In this document: positions 27,005-35,465 of the stretch, piece after piece
How the letters are laid out: the number at the start of each line of letters is the position of its first letter
Numbering within the stretch: position 1 is the stretch's first letter
From: DATLZU01 sp035573855
Lineage (GTDB): Bacteria; Nitrospirota; Nitrospiria; Nitrospirales; Nitrospiraceae
NCBI GenBank assembly: GCA_035573855.1
Contig: DATLZU010000054.1
Coordinates: 24,287-88,286 of the forward strand
Length of the DNA: 64,000 bases
Direction of reading: 5' to 3'
Program-made: the position numbers and the translations under genes
The notes under the pieces: model-generated
What the model was told of the DNA's origin: nothing
The model's database searches: none
The model's input: only the letters and a program-made list of their open reading frames with translations

Positions 27005-27862
27005 TCATTCCTGTTGACCGGCCGCCAGGCGGGCAAACTGCCGCTTCATTGCGCTGACTCGGACGAGGTAGTCGCGGACGTCGTGGTCGCCGCATCGTTG
27101 CCTGGGTGCCAGCCGAAAGCCGCGCTTGGCAAAGGCTTCGCCTGCCCCAGCTCCGCACAGGTGAATGACCGCCGCCAGATCTTGCTTGTGCTGGAGTATA
27201 GCGGACTTCCGTTGGTGGGCCATCACGCTCGCGACGGCGCGGTCTAGCAGGGCCGATGTCAGCTCGATGGCATGGCTGGGCAGGACGCGGGTGTAGAGGC
27301 TGTTGAACCAGCACGATCTCACGTCGTGCCAGGGCCCATCCTCGACCACCACGTGGTTGTGGATGCAATACCGCTTCGCTTCGTGAAACGTCGTGTCGGT
27401 GATCTGATACATGCCGACCGCGCTCGATGCAGGTTTGTAGACTTCGAAGGGATTCTGGGCCGGACCCGCCCGCCAGTACGTTCGCGCGACGGGGTTGCCC
27501 CCGCCTTCGACCTGGGCGAGCGCAGCCAGCAGCTCGGGTGTGATGACGGCGGTCGAATGCTCACGGAAGAGCGGCCCGTACTCCCGCCACGTCTCCGGCG
27601 GGCTCTTGGCGAGCGCGGCGTCCATCGGAAAGAAGAGTTCGGTCGGCTTGCGGATCACCTGATACACCCAGTTGACCGCAAGCCAAGCCACCAGGACGAC
27701 GACCGCGCCGACGAGGACTCGGACCCCGATCGGCGCGGCCCGCAACGTCCGGATGGCTCGCCGAACCGACCGTGCAAAACGCCTGGCCGCAATGTAGACC
27801 CGGCGCAGGCGTTTCTGTAGGGAAGCTGCTCTGGCAGTACGTGAACGCGACTTAGCGGCCAT
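27005..27862 (-). CDS. Membrane-anchored lytic transglycosylase-like (SLT fold) protein
   Basis: A 285-residue protein with a very basic N-terminus, one transmembrane segment (about 46-66) and a lysozyme-like SLT domain. The presumed catalytic Glu119 is in LAQVEGGGNPVA, followed by the fold marker SAVGMYQITDTTF. Four cysteines (YCIHNH, SCWFN, HLCGAG, RCGDHD) may form disulfides in the periplasm. It probably cuts peptidoglycan strands, locally or for a secretion device. It stands alone on the minus strand between two inverted copies of a dispersed repeat, so it may have moved as a unit. Confidence 0.8.
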   Translation of the reverse strand: MAAKSRSRTARAASLQKRLRRVYIAARRFARSVRRAIRTLRAAPIGVRVLVGAVVVLVAWLAVNWVYQVIRKPTELFFPMDAALAKSPPETWREYGPLFREHSTAVITPELLAALAQVEGGGNPVARTYWRAGPAQNPFEVYKPASSAVGMYQITDTTFHEAKRYCIHNHVVVEDGPWHDVRSCWFNSLYTRVLPSHAIELTSALLDRAVASVMAHQRKSAILQHKQDLAAVIHLCGAGAGEAFAKRGFRLAPRQRCGDHDVRDYLVRVSAMKRQFARLAAGQQE

Positions 27863-28039
27863 GAGCTAGTATCCCTCGGGAACCCTCACCGGCCAAACAG
27901 CAGCTCCCAACGAAGCTCCGCAAACAACGAGCACTCTTCACCTACGTCTCGGATGGAACGAACGCACGGCGAGGCCACAACCTCGGATCTTCTCTACTTG
28001 ACCCCAGCCGGGCTGGACTGCTGGAGCGGGCATCAGAGC

Positions 28040-28224
28040 CGATTTGTGCTCCGACCGTTACCGAAGCGAAACGGCCCGCTCCAAGCGGGTGGTGAGGACT
28101 GTGCGAAGTTCCGTTCGACGGGTAGTCGGAACGGAACAAGTTCCGCAACCAAGTGGAGCTGAGGCTTACGGCGGACCAAAACGGCTCCGGCCTCAAGCGA
28201 AGGCAGTCCAGCCCGGCCTCCTCC
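28040..28224 (-). repeat. Dispersed repeat, copy B
   Basis: The minus-strand reading matches copy A (26571-26735). It also contains a GAGCGGGC/GCCCGCTC hairpin (about 28033-28080), and GCCGGGCTGGACTGC at 28011-28025 recurs inverted at about 28203-28217. It ends at the stop of the neighbouring pseudogene. Confidence 0.6.
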
Positions 28225-29256
28225 TACCGCCATTGCAGCGACGCCGGCAAGGCCGAATAGATGTCGTAGGTGATCGCGAAGCCGTAGGTCGGTCCGTAAT
28301 CCTTGCGGTTCAACTGGTCGTTCCAGGTTTCAAACGTGAGCCGCCTGATCCGCATGGCGCCGGTCCAGAATCGTTCTTCCAACGCGTTGCCTTTAAAGTC
28401 AGAGAAGATGCCGGAATCGATGATCGCCCCGATTTGGATCTCGAAGAATGGAGACCCATTGGCGGGATCGTAGATGCCCCAGCTGACCGAGGCCTAAGCC
28501 AGGTAGGATTCCGGCGAGACCTCGCGAAAGGCAGCGCCCGAGTACAGGCGTCCGTACCGCACCATCCCCGACAGGTGAAATCCCTTCAGCCAACCGAGAA
28601 CAGGAACCGCCTGTTCCCAGGGTGCGGGAAGCATCCACGACCCGATCGGCGCGCGACGGAACCCAGCGCGCGCAAATCCCTCATGATAGAGACTACCGGT
28701 CGAGACCCCGACGCCGGCAAAGAGTCCGTTCCGCCACGTTCCCAGATCGATCCACCGAGTGACGGAGCCGTCGATTATGAAGTCCGTCTCTTCCCGGATC
28801 CGGCGGACCGGCACTTTGGGAATTCCCCAGATGACTGGTCGGCTAGTTACCCGTCAGGCCGCCGCCGAGGGTCAGATTCGTGCTCCAGTTTTCCTAATTT
28901 CTCCGGTGTTCGGTCCAACTGATTGAGGCGAAGTTGAAGCCCATCGTCTCGTTGATGTTGTTGAAGCGCTGCCCTTCGCTGTTAAACTCCGTGAACCGAT
29001 TGAAGTTCCCCGCGATCGCCAGAATCGGCGACCGGTCCGGATAGGCCAACGCGCCCCAGTGAACAGCCGGGGCTCCCGTTTCGGCCTGGGCCGCGGCCGG
29101 ACCCAGGAGCAGTCCGACCGAGCCCAAGGAGGGTAGACCCGAGCAGTCGATCTGATAGACGCCCTTCCAGCATTCTTTCTCCTTCGGCGTGTCTTCCGCA
29201 TAAGAAACAAAGCAACCGTCATTCCGCTGCAATGATAACGCCGCAGCGGAGCACAT
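28224..29256 (-). pseudogene. Decayed outer-membrane/secreted protein gene
   Basis: Reading the minus strand, one protein of about 330 residues can be followed through two in-frame TAG codons and a frameshift. It runs from HWGALAYPDRSPILAIAGNF through FASISWTEHRRN, TAG, then ENWSTNLTLGGGLTG, a one-base shift near 28850, RPVIWGIPKVPVRRIREETD, FREVSPESYLA, TAG at about 28494, ASVSWGIYDPANGSPFFEI, and ends LPASLQWR. The alternating aromatic/polar strands suggest a beta-barrel or periplasmic protein. I do not recognise the family. The intact parent would end with the stop at 28224. The N-terminal signal region is unclear. Confidence 0.6.
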
Positions 29257-29301
29257 CGTAGAACAATCTTGTTTGGTGAAACGTGAAAAGTCGTGTGGGA
29301 A

Positions 29302-29325
29302 CGCGCTCAGCCGATGCTGAGCGCG
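29302..29325. repeat. 10-bp perfect stem-loop
   Basis: CGCGCTCAGC / GCTGAGCGCG with the loop CGAT, in the gap between grxD's 3' end and the pseudogene. With no T-tract it may be a terminator-like or REP-type hairpin. Confidence 0.5.
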
Positions 29326-29401
29326 AAGGCCGAGTGTCGAACGGAAAGTGCTGCATGCACCTCGCGGTCTATTCAGACTTCGGCGTTGGGAATTTTAAAT
29401 T

Positions 29402-29725
29402 TTAACGGCCAAACGCCTTCTTGAGCAGCGGCTCGACTTCCCCCTTTTTCTCCATCGGATCGAGAATGTCGGTATCGCCATAGAACTGGCCGTCGATGAA
29501 GACCTTGGGAAGCGTCGGCCAATTGGTCATCCGGGTCAGAGCTTCGCGCTTGGCGGGATTCGACAGTACGTCGATGACTTCGTAGGGATAGCCGTACTTG
29601 TCGAAAAATTGCATCGTTTCGCGGGTGAATCCGCACATGGGCATCGTCTTCGTTCCCTTCCCGTAGATCAGAATCTTGTGGGTTCTGATTTCGCGCTGGA
29701 TTTCCTCTTCGATCGGGTCGCCCAT
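29402..29725 (-). CDS. grxD: Grx4-type monothiol glutaredoxin
   Basis: A 107-residue monothiol glutaredoxin that binds a 2Fe-2S cluster with glutathione and works with BolA and A-type carriers in Fe-S trafficking. Active-site Cys31 is in CGFT, a variant of the canonical CGFS; preceding KGTKTMPMC and following WPTLPKVFIDGQF fit the family. The usual GG(C/S)D near the C-terminus is YGDTD here. The bolA gene follows upstream on the same strand, 131 bases away. Start ATG at 29725. Confidence 0.88.
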   Translation of the reverse strand: MGDPIEEEIQREIRTHKILIYGKGTKTMPMCGFTRETMQFFDKYGYPYEVIDVLSNPAKREALTRMTNWPTLPKVFIDGQFYGDTDILDPMEKKGEVEPLLKKAFGR

Positions 29726-29856
29726 AGATCCGGCCTCCTCTTATTTTTACAAAACACCGGCGCGAGGCATGTAGCATAAGGCGCAGGGCCGCGCCTGGCG
29801 AGAACTGCCCGTCCGACCCTCTCGCCTCTCACCCCTTGCCCCTTGCCAACATCCAA

Positions 29857-30096
29857 TCATTCTTCCTCGCTCGTTTTCGTCGTGATCTCCAACGCATGGA
29901 TCCGACCGTCCTTCATCGGAGCCGCCAGGGCCTGGTAGACCATGCGGTGCCGGTCCAGGAGGTTCTTGCCCTTAAAGTGATCCGACACGACCGTGACAAC
30001 GAGATGATCCATCGTCCCCGTGCGATCGGTCACCGAGACTTTCGCATCCGGTATAACCTGCCGGATATAGTCCGTCAGCGCGTCCTGCGTGATCAT
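29857..30096 (-). CDS. BolA-family protein
   Basis: A 79-residue BolA/YrbA-like protein; the fold is marked by IPDAKVSVTDRTGTMDHLVV and the conserved KNLLDRHRMVYQAL. BolA proteins pair with monothiol glutaredoxins (grxD is the next gene downstream) for Fe-S cluster insertion. ATG at 30096 gives the usual length; a GTG at 30129 would add 11 residues without a better ribosome site. Confidence 0.85.
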   Translation of the reverse strand: MITQDALTDYIRQVIPDAKVSVTDRTGTMDHLVVTVVSDHFKGKNLLDRHRMVYQALAAPMKDGRIHALEITTKTSEEE

Positions 30097-30472
30097 CGTG
30101 CCCGAAAGAACGACGTAAAAATACCCCACTCCTCACGGCAAACGCAATTCCCTGGAAACAGCGAGTCGCGGAGCAAGTTGCTCCGAGCCATTCGCGGCTT
30201 GCTCTTGGCTCGTTTCATGCCGCCGACGGCCCGAAAACCGCTCTTCACTGTTATCGAATCGTATACGCAGGGTATCGGTTTCGATACGCCTCGCCGCGCA
30301 TTCCGCAAAACGGCGCGCGGAGAAAGCGCTCGTGACACCCCTTCGAACCATTTTGAAAACCGGCAAGTTTCCAGGCGCTCCGGTCATGATACATCATCGA
30401 GCAGCGCTGGTACGGATGTTGCGGTGGTCGAGCCGCAACAAGGGCATGAGCCTGCGGCAGGAGGGTTGGAGC
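30097..30472. other. Intergenic region without a recognised gene
   Basis: About 375 bases between bolA and the next possible small gene. It has a perfect GGAGCAA-G-TTGCTCC palindrome at 30170-30184 and a TATCGA...TCGATA pair near 30256-30286, but no open frame I would call. The bolA promoter should lie here on the minus strand. Confidence 0.5.
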
Positions 30473-30553
30473 ATGACGTTCACCATCGTCGCGGCGATCG
30501 GACTCATCGCCATCGGAATGCTGTTAGTCATCCGAAGCCTCTGGTCTCGGTGA
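30473..30553 (+). CDS. Possible 26-residue membrane peptide
   Basis: ATG at 30473, preceded by GGAGG with 8-base spacing, opens a frame of MTFTIVAAIGLIAIGMLLVI followed by RSLWSR, a single transmembrane helix with a basic end. It is short and unrecognised, so the call rests only on the ribosome site and composition. The following 260 bases (30554-30815) hold no clear gene. Confidence 0.3.
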   Translation: MTFTIVAAIGLIAIGMLLVIRSLWSR

Positions 30554-30815
30554 CGATCACGATGACAAGACGACCATCCTGGCTGATGAAACGTCGCGGT
30601 GTCTTCGGCTCGCTCAGCGGTGGTGCTTTTCGCGCGCGCCTGGCCGATCTCAACCAACGGCTGGAACCGCTGCCTTCAACTCTCGCCGTAACCTGCGGAA
30701 AACCCGAATCCAATCGCACAAACATGCAACGGCATCGATGTTGCGCATCGGATCGACGACGATTGAATAGGGTTGGGCCACGGTCCAGCGCACCTCAACA
30801 GATAAGGAGGGTCAC

Positions 30816-31250
30816 ATGACGGAATACAAAACGGATCTCTTCTTCGGCTCCTCAACCGGCAACGGCCGCATTCTTGTGGTCGATGACGAACCGGACATTC
30901 GAAAGGTGGTCCGCTTGACGCTACAGAAGGCCGGCTACGATGTGCTCGAAGCGGAGAACGGCGAGAAGGCCATCGACATCATCAACATGGGCGAGAACCG
31001 CGTAATGCTGGACGTCGTGATCTGTGACATCCGCATGCCCAAGATCAATGGCGTGGAAGCCATCGCGTATTTCCGCAACGCCTATCCGCGTGTTCCCCTG
31101 ATCGTGCTGACCGGCTTCCCCGACACCGATATGGCGGCGTCGTTCATGCGAGACGGCGTGGTGGACTACCTGGTCAAACCGGTGGAAGGCGACAAACTGC
31201 GGGCCGCCGTCGAGCGCGCCATGGAACGGCGGGAGATCGCGCACCTCTAG
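30816..31250 (+). CDS. Single-domain (CheY-like) response regulator
   Basis: A 144-residue receiver protein. Acidic pocket VVDDEPD (22-28), phosphorylated Asp71 in VVICDIRMPK, conserved Thr in IVLTGFPD and Lys in YLVKPVEG. There is no output domain, so it should act by phosphotransfer or protein contact. A very strong AAGGAGG precedes the ATG at 30816. It is followed 76 bases later by two histidine kinase genes and a c-haem protein on the same strand, which are its likely partners. Confidence 0.92.
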   Translation: MTEYKTDLFFGSSTGNGRILVVDDEPDIRKVVRLTLQKAGYDVLEAENGEKAIDIINMGENRVMLDVVICDIRMPKINGVEAIAYFRNAYPRVPLIVLTGFPDTDMAASFMRDGVVDYLVKPVEGDKLRAAVERAMERREIAHL

Positions 31251-31326
31251 AAGAAGTCGATCTTACCCCGGCACGGGACATTCCGCGTCCCCCACACGCC
31301 TCCGGGTCGGCAAACGGGCGCACGCG

Positions 31327-32376
31327 ATGGCTCAACCCCTTACCACCAAGGTGGCCATACTGGGCGCCGGCAAGGGCGGAACCGCCCTCCTGGATCTGCT
31401 GCACCAGATTCCGGGCATTGTGATCGTCGGCATCACCGACAAAAATCCTTCGGCGCCTGGCCTGCAACGGGCGAGGGACCTGAACGTTCCCGTCACCGAT
31501 GAAGTGTGCGATCTCGTCGCCAACCACGGCGTCAGTCTGATCCTGGACGTCACGGGGGATCCTGACATGGAACGGTTCGTTCTCGCCCACAAGAGTCCTG
31601 GCGTCGAGGTGCTGAGCGGCGCCGCCACACGGCTGCTCTGGAATCTGATCCAACATCAGACCAAACTGCAGGCTGAACTCTTCCATGCCGAGAAACTAGC
31701 CGGGCTGGGTTCATTCGCCGCCGGCATCGCGCACGACATCAACAATCCCCTGCAACTGATCCTGGGCCTTGCCGAGTACCTGGCCGAGGAACAAGATCCG
31801 GCGGTCGTGCGGGAGTACGCGCGGGACATCGTCCAGGCTGTGCACCGCACCAGCGCGATCTGCCGCGATCTCACGCGCTACGCGAGGCGATCCCTCGGCG
31901 AGGAATCCGCGCGGGTGGACCTGAGCGTCAAGCTGGACGAAGCGTTGAAGATCGCGCGATACGCCGTCGAGTTTCAGGACATCGCGGTGGTGCGGCACTA
32001 CGCGCCCGAGCCAATCGTGACGGGCAACCCGGACGAATTGTTGCACGTTTTCGTGAACTTGATCTCCAACGCGGTCCAGGCGATGGAGCAGGGCGGCACA
32101 CTCACCCTCCACACCGGCGTCGAGGGCAGAACCGTGATCGCCGGTGTGTCGGACACCGGCTGCGGCATCCCGCAGGATCTGATCGGGCGGATTTTCGAGC
32201 CGTTCTTTACGACCAAGCCGCCGGGAAAAGGCACAGGCCTGGGTCTCTATAACGTGAAGTCCATCATCGCCAAGTGGCACGGCAAGATCTGCGTGGAGAG
32301 CCGAGTGGGAATGGGTTCCACATTCCGCATCGAGTTCCCGCCGGCCGAACCGATTCTGCCGGAGAACGAATCATGA
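31327..32376 (+). CDS. Histidine kinase with N-terminal Rossmann-like domain
   Basis: A 349-residue soluble kinase. Residues 1-105 look like a dinucleotide-binding Rossmann fold: VAILGAGKGGTALLDLL (9-25), then GITDKNPSAPGLQRA and LILDVTGDPDMERF, as in oxidoreductases. Residues about 120-345 are a HisKA/HATPase module with GIAHDINNPLQLILGL (phospho-His), SNAVQAMEQGG (N-box), SDTGCGIP and GKGTGLGLYNVK. There is no membrane segment or PAS domain, so the Rossmann part is the probable sensor, possibly of NAD(P)(H). The stop overlaps the next kinase gene by four bases. Confidence 0.85.
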   Translation: MAQPLTTKVAILGAGKGGTALLDLLHQIPGIVIVGITDKNPSAPGLQRARDLNVPVTDEVCDLVANHGVSLILDVTGDPDMERFVLAHKSPGVEVLSGAATRLLWNLIQHQTKLQAELFHAEKLAGLGSFAAGIAHDINNPLQLILGLAEYLAEEQDPAVVREYARDIVQAVHRTSAICRDLTRYARRSLGEESARVDLSVKLDEALKIARYAVEFQDIAVVRHYAPEPIVTGNPDELLHVFVNLISNAVQAMEQGGTLTLHTGVEGRTVIAGVSDTGCGIPQDLIGRIFEPFFTTKPPGKGTGLGLYNVKSIIAKWHGKICVESRVGMGSTFRIEFPPAEPILPENES

Positions 32377-34838
32377 TCCGCGCCAGGCCGTTCACAGGAC
32401 GCCCGGCCCGTTGGGGGCTGAAGGGCAAACTGATCCTGTCCATGTTGTTGGTGGGCGTGGTGCCGCTCTTCGCCGGCCTGCTCATGGCGTTCCTGCAAGG
32501 GTCGCGTGAGATCCGCGAAGTCAGCGGCGAAAGCTTCAAGGCTCTCGCCACCGAGACGGCCCGCAAGCTCGACCTCGTCGTCGGCGAAGAGATCGGTCGC
32601 ACCTCGCACATCGCGATCGACCCCGTCATCGTCGCCGAATTGGAGAAGCGGCGGGACCGGATCGAAGCTCTTTCGGAAGCGCAGGCGCAGGCGGCGCTCG
32701 CGGCGCAGGCGTCCCGCTGGCAGGCCCGTGATCCGGCCTTGATCAAAGAGATCACCGACAACACGCTCGCGCAGCTGCTGCGCCAGTACTATACCGGCTC
32801 CAATGGCGAGCCCGGCCAACCCCCGCCGCAAGCGGTGCGCTCCGCCACTAAGGCCCTGTTCCTGACGGACAAGATGGGCGCGCTGGTGGCGAGCCTGAAC
32901 TCAGATATTCCCTACGCCCACGGCGGAACCGCATGGTGGCAAGGCGCCTTTAACAAGGGCATCGGCTCCATGTACATCGAAGACGTGGCGTTCGACGACC
33001 GCGTCGGGTCCTACGTCTTTACCCTGTCGGTGCCTGTAATGGACAGCATCCGCTACGAAGCCATCGGCGTCCTCCACCGCATCGTGGACGCAAAAGAATT
33101 CTTCTCGCCCTCCATCGCGCCCATTCGGTTCGGCAGAACCGGTCACGTGATGCTGATCGACAGCCGCGGCGTCGTGATGAGCTGCCCGATCCTGTCGACC
33201 GGCGCGCGGCTGGCGGACGCGGATTTGGTTTCGCTCGTCACGCCACTGGAGCCCGGCTGGGTGAACGCGCCCAGCGACGGACACGGCGGCCGGACACCGT
33301 CCATCATCGGTTTCGCGCCGCTGCCGGAGACCAGCCGGGCGACCAACGGGTCCTCCGACACCGCCTGGCACACGTTCGTCTGGCAATCCTCCAGCGAGCT
33401 GTTCGCCCCCATCCGTCATCTGTTCACGTGGCTGTCGGTGTTCGGCCTGATCGCCGTCGGGCTCCTGATCATGCTGGGCTCCTTCGCAGCCGGCCGGATC
33501 GTCACACCGATCCGCCAATTGCAGGAGGCAGCGCGGGCGATCGGCCGGGGTGAATTGCGCGACCGGCTCACCATCCGGACCGGCGATGAACTGGAAGAGT
33601 TGGCCGAAGAGATCAATCGGATGAACGCTCAACTGGAAGCCGCCTTCGCCGGATTGACCAGCCAGGTGGAATTGAAAAGTCAGGAAGTGCAGTACCTCCA
33701 GCAATCGACAGACCAGATCCTCGACGCCATGCCGACTCCCATCATCATGGTCGACCAGGCCGAGCAGGTCCAATACCTGAACCGGGCTTGCAAGGACGCG
33801 TTCAAGCTCGAGGCCGACGACGCGCCGCGGCCGCTTATGCTGTTCGACCTGCTGCGTGTCAACCCGTCCGTACAGCAACAGCTTCGGCAGGAGCTCCTGC
33901 GCGCTGGCAACGGAGCGCTGCAGAAGACCGGCGCGGCGGACACTTCCCCGTTGCCGGCCCGCGATCCGCTCGATCCCGCGCCGGCTCATGCGGTACGAGG
34001 CGGGCGACGCGAACTCCAACTCGGCCGGCACCTCTATCGCTACGAATGGTTCAGCCTGGGCGGTCGCCCTGGTGAAGGCCGGCGAATCGGACTCGTTTTG
34101 CGGGATGCGACCGAAGAGAGCCGGCTGCAGGACCAGCTCATTCAGGCGGAGAAATCCGGCAGCCTCGGCATGCTGACCGCCGGTATTGGACACGAATTGA
34201 ACAACCCGTTGTTCGGCATTCTCGGACTCGGCGAGGCTATTCAGGAAGAGACGGACCTGGGGCGGATCAAATCCTACGCCAGAGACATCGTCGAGCACGG
34301 CCGGCGGATGGCTGCTGTCATCCGCGATTTCGCCGGCCAGGCGTTTCGGGAAGCCAAGGATCAGCGCGCGCCCGTCGATGTGAACGCACAGCTCGACCAG
34401 GCCTGGGCGATCGTGCAGAGCGGATTCGAAACCCTCGGCATCGAGATGCAGACCTATTACCAGCCGCACCTGCGCGTCAGCGCCCTGCCCGATGAGCTCC
34501 GCCAGGCATTCGTCAACGTCCTGGTCAACGCCGTCCAAGCCATGCGCGGCAAGGGCTCGCTGGTGCTGCGGACGGAACGCGACGCGTCGGCGGTCACCAT
34601 CATGATCCGCGACACCGGCCCGGGCATCCCTCCAGAGCACCTCACCAAGGTCTTCGATCCCTTCTTTACCACCAAACCGCAGGGGGAAGGGTCCGGGCTC
34701 GGCCTCACGATCGCGAAGCGCATCATCGTCAAGTTCGGCGGCGACATCCGCTTGGAAAGCGCGGAAGGGCAGGGCGTTACCTGCTGGATCACCTTCCCCA
34801 CCATCGCCGCCTCGCACAAGGAGGACCAGATGCCATGA
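32373..34838 (+). CDS. Membrane histidine kinase: dCache-HAMP-PAS-HisKA-HATPase
   Basis: An 821-residue kinase. Transmembrane segment about 22-42; periplasmic double-Cache sensor (about 45-345) with GHVMLIDSRGVVMSCP; second transmembrane segment about 352-372; HAMP (ITPIRQLQEAARAIGRGELR); coiled coil; PAS (about 450-600); phosphoacceptor GIGHELNNPLFGILGLGE; ATPase with NAVQAMRGKG, DTGPGIPPEH and GSGLGLTIAKRII. ATG at 32373 overlaps the Rossmann kinase stop, and its own stop overlaps the c-haem gene, so three proteins are translationally coupled. The haem protein may be an accessory to its sensor domain. Confidence 0.9.
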   Translation: MIRARPFTGRPARWGLKGKLILSMLLVGVVPLFAGLLMAFLQGSREIREVSGESFKALATETARKLDLVVGEEIGRTSHIAIDPVIVAELEKRRDRIEALSEAQAQAALAAQASRWQARDPALIKEITDNTLAQLLRQYYTGSNGEPGQPPPQAVRSATKALFLTDKMGALVASLNSDIPYAHGGTAWWQGAFNKGIGSMYIEDVAFDDRVGSYVFTLSVPVMDSIRYEAIGVLHRIVDAKEFFSPSIAPIRFGRTGHVMLIDSRGVVMSCPILSTGARLADADLVSLVTPLEPGWVNAPSDGHGGRTPSIIGFAPLPETSRATNGSSDTAWHTFVWQSSSELFAPIRHLFTWLSVFGLIAVGLLIMLGSFAAGRIVTPIRQLQEAARAIGRGELRDRLTIRTGDELEELAEEINRMNAQLEAAFAGLTSQVELKSQEVQYLQQSTDQILDAMPTPIIMVDQAEQVQYLNRACKDAFKLEADDAPRPLMLFDLLRVNPSVQQQLRQELLRAGNGALQKTGAADTSPLPARDPLDPAPAHAVRGGRRELQLGRHLYRYEWFSLGGRPGEGRRIGLVLRDATEESRLQDQLIQAEKSGSLGMLTAGIGHELNNPLFGILGLGEAIQEETDLGRIKSYARDIVEHGRRMAAVIRDFAGQAFREAKDQRAPVDVNAQLDQAWAIVQSGFETLGIEMQTYYQPHLRVSALPDELRQAFVNVLVNAVQAMRGKGSLVLRTERDASAVTIMIRDTGPGIPPEHLTKVFDPFFTTKPQGEGSGLGLTIAKRIIVKFGGDIRLESAEGQGVTCWITFPTIAASHKEDQMP

Positions 34839-35434
34839 ACGGGTTCAGGAGAGCGAGCGGCCGCTGCGCGCTCGCCGGGATCATCGCGGCGGGGCTCAGC
34901 GTCGCCGCCGTTGCATTGCACGCCAAAGACGCCGGCAGCCTGCCGGCCGGCATCCCGCCGGAGAAGGTCGCGGATTATGTCCACGCGGTGATCGAGGCGG
35001 ATCGTACCGTGTACACGACGGTGGTCGTCAATCGCATGCAGGAGAAAGGCATCGTCTCCGCCGAAGAACATTGGGAACAGAACAACGCGCTGCCCTTGCC
35101 CGCCCAGTTCCTCCAGCATTCCGGCAAACTGGTCGCCGAGGGCGGCAGCGGGATCCGCTATCGGTTGATCAGCCTCTGGCCGATCTACCAACGCAACGCG
35201 CCGGCGACCCCCTTGGAACGTCAGGCATTGGAAACAGTCAGCGCCCAACCGGGTCGTCCGTTCACCAGCGTCGTCACGAGCGGCCGCAAACGATATTTTC
35301 AGGCCGTGTACGCCGACCGCGCCGTGTCGAAAGCCTGCGTGAGTTGTCACAACAGTCACCCGTTGAGCCCCAAGCGCGACTTCAAGTTGGATGAAGTCAT
35401 GGGCGGCATCGCCATCACGATCCCGCTTGAATGA
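34835..35434 (+). CDS. Periplasmic c-haem DUF3365 (Tll0287-like) protein
   Basis: A 199-residue exported protein: signal peptide 1-30, DUF3365 domain, and a single c-type haem motif CVSCH at 168-172 followed by NSHPLSPKRDF. Like the sensor domain of the GGDEF protein at 23629, it has RLISLWPI before the haem site and GGIAITIPLE at the end. Coupled by four-base overlap to the dCache kinase. Known family members are redox- or gas-responsive haem proteins; a sensory role in this kinase system is inferred from position. Confidence 0.85.
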   Translation: MNGFRRASGRCALAGIIAAGLSVAAVALHAKDAGSLPAGIPPEKVADYVHAVIEADRTVYTTVVVNRMQEKGIVSAEEHWEQNNALPLPAQFLQHSGKLVAEGGSGIRYRLISLWPIYQRNAPATPLERQALETVSAQPGRPFTSVVTSGRKRYFQAVYADRAVSKACVSCHNSHPLSPKRDFKLDEVMGGIAITIPLE

Positions 35435-35465
35435 GAGAAGGGAGTGCTGAGTGACGGCTCGCCCC

